A stretch of DNA of 64,000 bases, from contig CAWDHQ010000002.1 of NCBI GenBank assembly GCA_963802215.1, positions 620,001-684,000 on the forward strand. Reading direction: 5' to 3'. The translations under genes were made by a program, and so were the position numbers. This document shows, piece by piece, positions 61,727 through 64,000 of the stretch (the first letter of the stretch is position 1; each line of letters opens with the position of its first letter). The notes beneath the pieces were generated by a model that saw only the letters and a program-made list of their open reading frames with translations, did not search any database and was not told where the DNA came from. Source of the DNA: SHZI01 sp963802215 (GTDB lineage: Bacteria; Pseudomonadota; Gammaproteobacteria; Steroidobacterales; GCA-2729495).

Positions 61727-63043
61727 ATGTTTCTGTTTCGAGCGCGCACCGCGTGTGCGCGCCTGCTGATCGCCGGAACGGCGCTGGCCCTGGGGGCCCT
61801 GGCGCCCGCCGGTGCGCAAACGGCGGACTCCGCCGGAGCGGCCCCGCTGACCCTCGGGCAGGCCGTCGAACGCGCCCTGGCGGCCAACCCGGCGCTGGCG
61901 GGCTTCGCCTATGCCCTGAAGGCCCAGGATGCCCGCATCGCCCAGTCCGGTCAGCGGCCTGCCACGGAGGCCACCGTCGAGATCGAGAACGCGCTGGGGA
62001 CTGGCGACTTCAACGGGTTTGACGCCGCAGAGGGCACATTCGCGCTGTCCCAGGTGATCGAGCTGGGCGGCAAGCGCGAGGCGCGGAGCGCCGCCGCCCG
62101 GTCCGGCCGCGAGTTGCTGGCGGTGGAGCAGCAGGCCGCGCAGCTGGACGTGCTGGCGGAAGTGACCCGGCGCTTCATCGCCGTGGCTGCCGCCCAGGAA
62201 CGGCTCGCCGTGGCGGAGGAGGGTGTCGCCCTCGCCAGCGGGACGGTGGACGATGTCAGCCGCCGGGTGCGGGCCGGAAAGACGCCCGAGGGCGAGCTGC
62301 TGCGCTCCCGCGCGGCGCTGGGCCGCGCCCGGCTCGACGAGCAGCGCGCCGTGGCGGTGCTCGGCGCCGCCCGGCAGGCGCTCGCGGCGACGTGGGGCAG
62401 TGCCCGCGCGGATTACGGCGAGGTGCGCGCAGACCTGTACCGCATGCCCGAGCTGCCCGACTTCGAGGCACTCGCCGGCCGCCTGGCAGCGAACCCCGAC
62501 TTCCTGCGCTTTGCCTCCATCGGCCGGCTGCGCGACGCGGAGTGGCGGCTGGCCCGGAGCCTGCGCCGGCCCGACGTGGAGGTCTCGGGCGGCGTGCGCC
62601 GGTTCGAGGAGTCGAATGACCAGGCCCTCGTGATGGGCGTTTCCGTCCCGCTGTTCCCGGGCCGGCGGGCCGGGCCGGCGATCGCCGAGGCGGAAGCGCT
62701 CCGCGCGCAGTTCGACCTGGAGCGCAACGCCACCCTGGTTCAGGCCCGGACGCAGCTCTTCGGCTACTACGAGCAGCTTCGGCAGGCCGTCCTGGCGACA
62801 CAGACGCTGCGCGGGGAAATCCTGCCCCAGCTGGATCAGGCCCTGCAGGCCACGAAGTACGCCTACGAGCGCGGGCGCTACGGCTACCTGGAGCTGGTGG
62901 ATGCCCAGCACGCCTTCCTCGAAACGCGGGGCGCGGCCATCGATTCTGCCGCGAGCGCCCAGGAACTGCTGGCCGAGATCGAGCGCCTGACGGGCGAGCC
63001 CCTGGTGGTCACGCCAGCCGCCAACGCACTGGAGAACCCATGA
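61727..63043 (+). CDS. TolC-family outer-membrane channel of metal efflux (CzcC-like)
   Basis: From ATG 61727 (GGGAG upstream) the protein has 438 residues with signal peptide LIAGTALALGALAPAGAQ. The two TolC-type outer-membrane efflux repeats are visible: LTLGQAVERALAANPALAGF, then FALSQVIELGGKREARSAAA in the first half, and VMGVSVPLFPGRRAGPAIAEAEAL and ALQATKYAYERGRYGYLELVDAQ in the second. CzcC-type channels pair with CzcBA. The stop overlaps the next start (ATGA). Confidence 0.9.
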   Translation: MFLFRARTACARLLIAGTALALGALAPAGAQTADSAGAAPLTLGQAVERALAANPALAGFAYALKAQDARIAQSGQRPATEATVEIENALGTGDFNGFDAAEGTFALSQVIELGGKREARSAAARSGRELLAVEQQAAQLDVLAEVTRRFIAVAAAQERLAVAEEGVALASGTVDDVSRRVRAGKTPEGELLRSRAALGRARLDEQRAVAVLGAARQALAATWGSARADYGEVRADLYRMPELPDFEALAGRLAANPDFLRFASIGRLRDAEWRLARSLRRPDVEVSGGVRRFEESNDQALVMGVSVPLFPGRRAGPAIAEAEALRAQFDLERNATLVQARTQLFGYYEQLRQAVLATQTLRGEILPQLDQALQATKYAYERGRYGYLELVDAQHAFLETRGAAIDSAASAQELLAEIERLTGEPLVVTPAANALENP

Positions 63044-64000
63044 ACACGATACCGAATTCGATTGCACGCTCACTCCTCGTCGCCGCGCTGCTGGCGCTGG
63101 CAGCGGGGTGCGGCAATGGCGGATCGACGGCTTCGGCCGGCAGGCCTGACCCGGTTGACAGCGAGGCTGCTCACCAGCACGACGAGGGACACGATGGGGA
63201 CGAGCACGACGAGGACGAGCATGAGGAGGACCACGACGACCACGATGCCGGGGAGGGAAGCGCCGGGCCTGTACGGCTGACTCCGGAGCAGGTCCAGGCC
63301 GCCGGGATAACGGTGAATGCCGCGGGCCCTGCGACCATCCGTGAACGCCTCCCCCTGTACGGCCTGGTTGCCCCGAATGCAGAGCGTGTCCGCGAGGTGA
63401 CGCCCCGGTTTCCGGGCGTCATCCGCACCGTGTCGAAGCGGCCCGGCGACACGGTCCGGCAGGGCGAGACGCTGGCGACGGTCGAAAGCAACGAAAGCCT
63501 GCAGACCTACTCCCTGGCGGCGCCCCTTTCCGGCGTCGTGGCGGCGCGCAATGCCAACCCGGGCGAGCAGACCGGCGAGCGGGTGCTGTTCACCGTGGCC
63601 GACCTCTCCACGGTGTGGGTCGAGGTGGCCCTGTTCCCGCGGGACCGTGGTCGCGTGCGCGTGGGCCAGGCCGTGCGGGTGAAGAGCGGCGAGACCGGCC
63701 AGGCCGCGGACGGCCGGGTGGTCTGGGTCGCACCCTTCGGCAGTGCGAGCAACCAGACGCTCACGGCGCGCGTGCTGCTCGACAATGCCGGCGGTAACTG
63801 GTCACCCGGGCTTTATGTCACCGTGGAGGTGACGCTGGCCGAGAGCGCGGTGCCCGTTGCCGTCCGCAACGAGGCGTTGCAGATCCTCGACGGGCGCACG
63901 GTCGTCTTCACCGAGGGCCCGCAGGGCTTCCAGCCCGTGCCCGTCGAGACCGGGCGCAGCGACGGCGAGGCTACCGAGATCCTGGCGGGGCTCCAGCCCG
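63040..64000 (+). CDS. RND metal efflux adaptor (CzcB-like), partial
   Basis: The gene starts at ATG 63040 overlapping czcC-like and is still open at the window edge, giving 320 codons. It has lipoprotein signal LLVAALLALAAGCGN, then a very acidic His/Asp-rich linker of about 25 residues (HQHDEGHDGDEHDEDEH and on). The CzcB adaptor domain follows (VREVTPRFPGVIRTVSKRPG, SLAAPLSGVVAARNANPGEQ, WSPGLYVTVEV). The His/Asp stretch is likely a metal-binding loop that gathers Zn, Co, Cd or Ni in the periplasm. An RND pump gene (czcA) is expected just beyond the window. Confidence 0.9.
   Translation, partial: MNTIPNSIARSLLVAALLALAAGCGNGGSTASAGRPDPVDSEAAHQHDEGHDGDEHDEDEHEEDHDDHDAGEGSAGPVRLTPEQVQAAGITVNAAGPATIRERLPLYGLVAPNAERVREVTPRFPGVIRTVSKRPGDTVRQGETLATVESNESLQTYSLAAPLSGVVAARNANPGEQTGERVLFTVADLSTVWVEVALFPRDRGRVRVGQAVRVKSGETGQAADGRVVWVAPFGSASNQTLTARVLLDNAGGNWSPGLYVTVEVTLAESAVPVAVRNEALQILDGRTVVFTEGPQGFQPVPVETGRSDGEATEILAGLQP

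Overview
The window is high-GC, tightly packed DNA from what looks like an environmental gammaproteobacterium. The supporting features are a Pseudomonas/Xanthomonas-style minor pilin operon (fimT/fimU-pilV-pilW-pilX-pilY1-pilY2-pilE), a fused CysNC, dusB, TonB-dependent uptake, CTERM-type sorted secreted proteins with a PrsT-like TPR lipoprotein, and REP-type palindromes with the core GTAGGAGCGCC. The order and genus cannot be fixed from sequence alone. I found no rRNA, tRNA, CRISPR array or intact insertion sequence.

Layout. Positions 1-13.4 kb hold a partial gene, a DUF6502-type protein and then two divergent operons that together look like a trans-envelope electron conduit. Leftward they encode an NAD(P)H/FAD/ferredoxin membrane-anchored oxidoreductase, a Sel1/ankyrin periplasmic protein and a 26-27-haem lipoprotein. 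Rightward they encode a histidine-rich membrane protein (probable cytochrome b), a 21-haem and a 5-haem cytochrome, an outer-membrane beta-barrel with SPOR and TPR domains, and a lipoprotein. A sigma70-like promoter and a perfect 13-bp palindrome lie between the two arms. Positions 13.4-16.4 kb hold formaldehyde detoxification (frmA), DUF2442, a nested REP palindrome, a 5'-nucleotidase, an F420-type oxidoreductase-like protein and ppiC. Positions 16.6-23.3 kb are the minor pilin operon. Positions 23.3-26.9 kb hold a RidA-family protein, a DUF255 protein and dusB. Positions 26.9-33.1 kb hold a TonB-dependent receptor, a PKD lipoprotein, an uncharacterised membrane protein and a divergent membrane-bound LytTR regulator.

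Positions 33.1-40.8 kb are a secreted-protein island: a PrsT-like TPR lipoprotein, three paralogous secreted proteins and one unrelated VPLPA-CTERM protein. Two of the paralogues end in CTERM sorting tails and one ends in thrombospondin-3/dockerin repeats. All three have the same structured leader upstream. A DUF192 protein is also here. Positions 41.0-44.7 kb carry sulfate activation (cysD, cysNC). An inactivated IS630-transposase-like coding region precedes cysD in frame without a stop. Positions 44.7-51.8 kb carry a PadR regulator with tandem operators, an ABC efflux operon, a cytochrome c5 and unknown-gene pair, and a 3' scrap of a duplicated ABC permease. Positions 51.8-64 kb carry a second copy of the uncharacterised membrane protein family, an RND pump, a membrane-anchored hydrolase, a CoA-disulfide-reductase-like protein with a rhodanese domain, uppP, and the start of a CzcCB-like metal efflux operon that runs off the end.

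Genes are often translationally coupled (ATGA, TGATG or GTGA overlaps), which supports the operon assignments. Functional statements rest on motifs and family resemblance read by eye. No database search was run.
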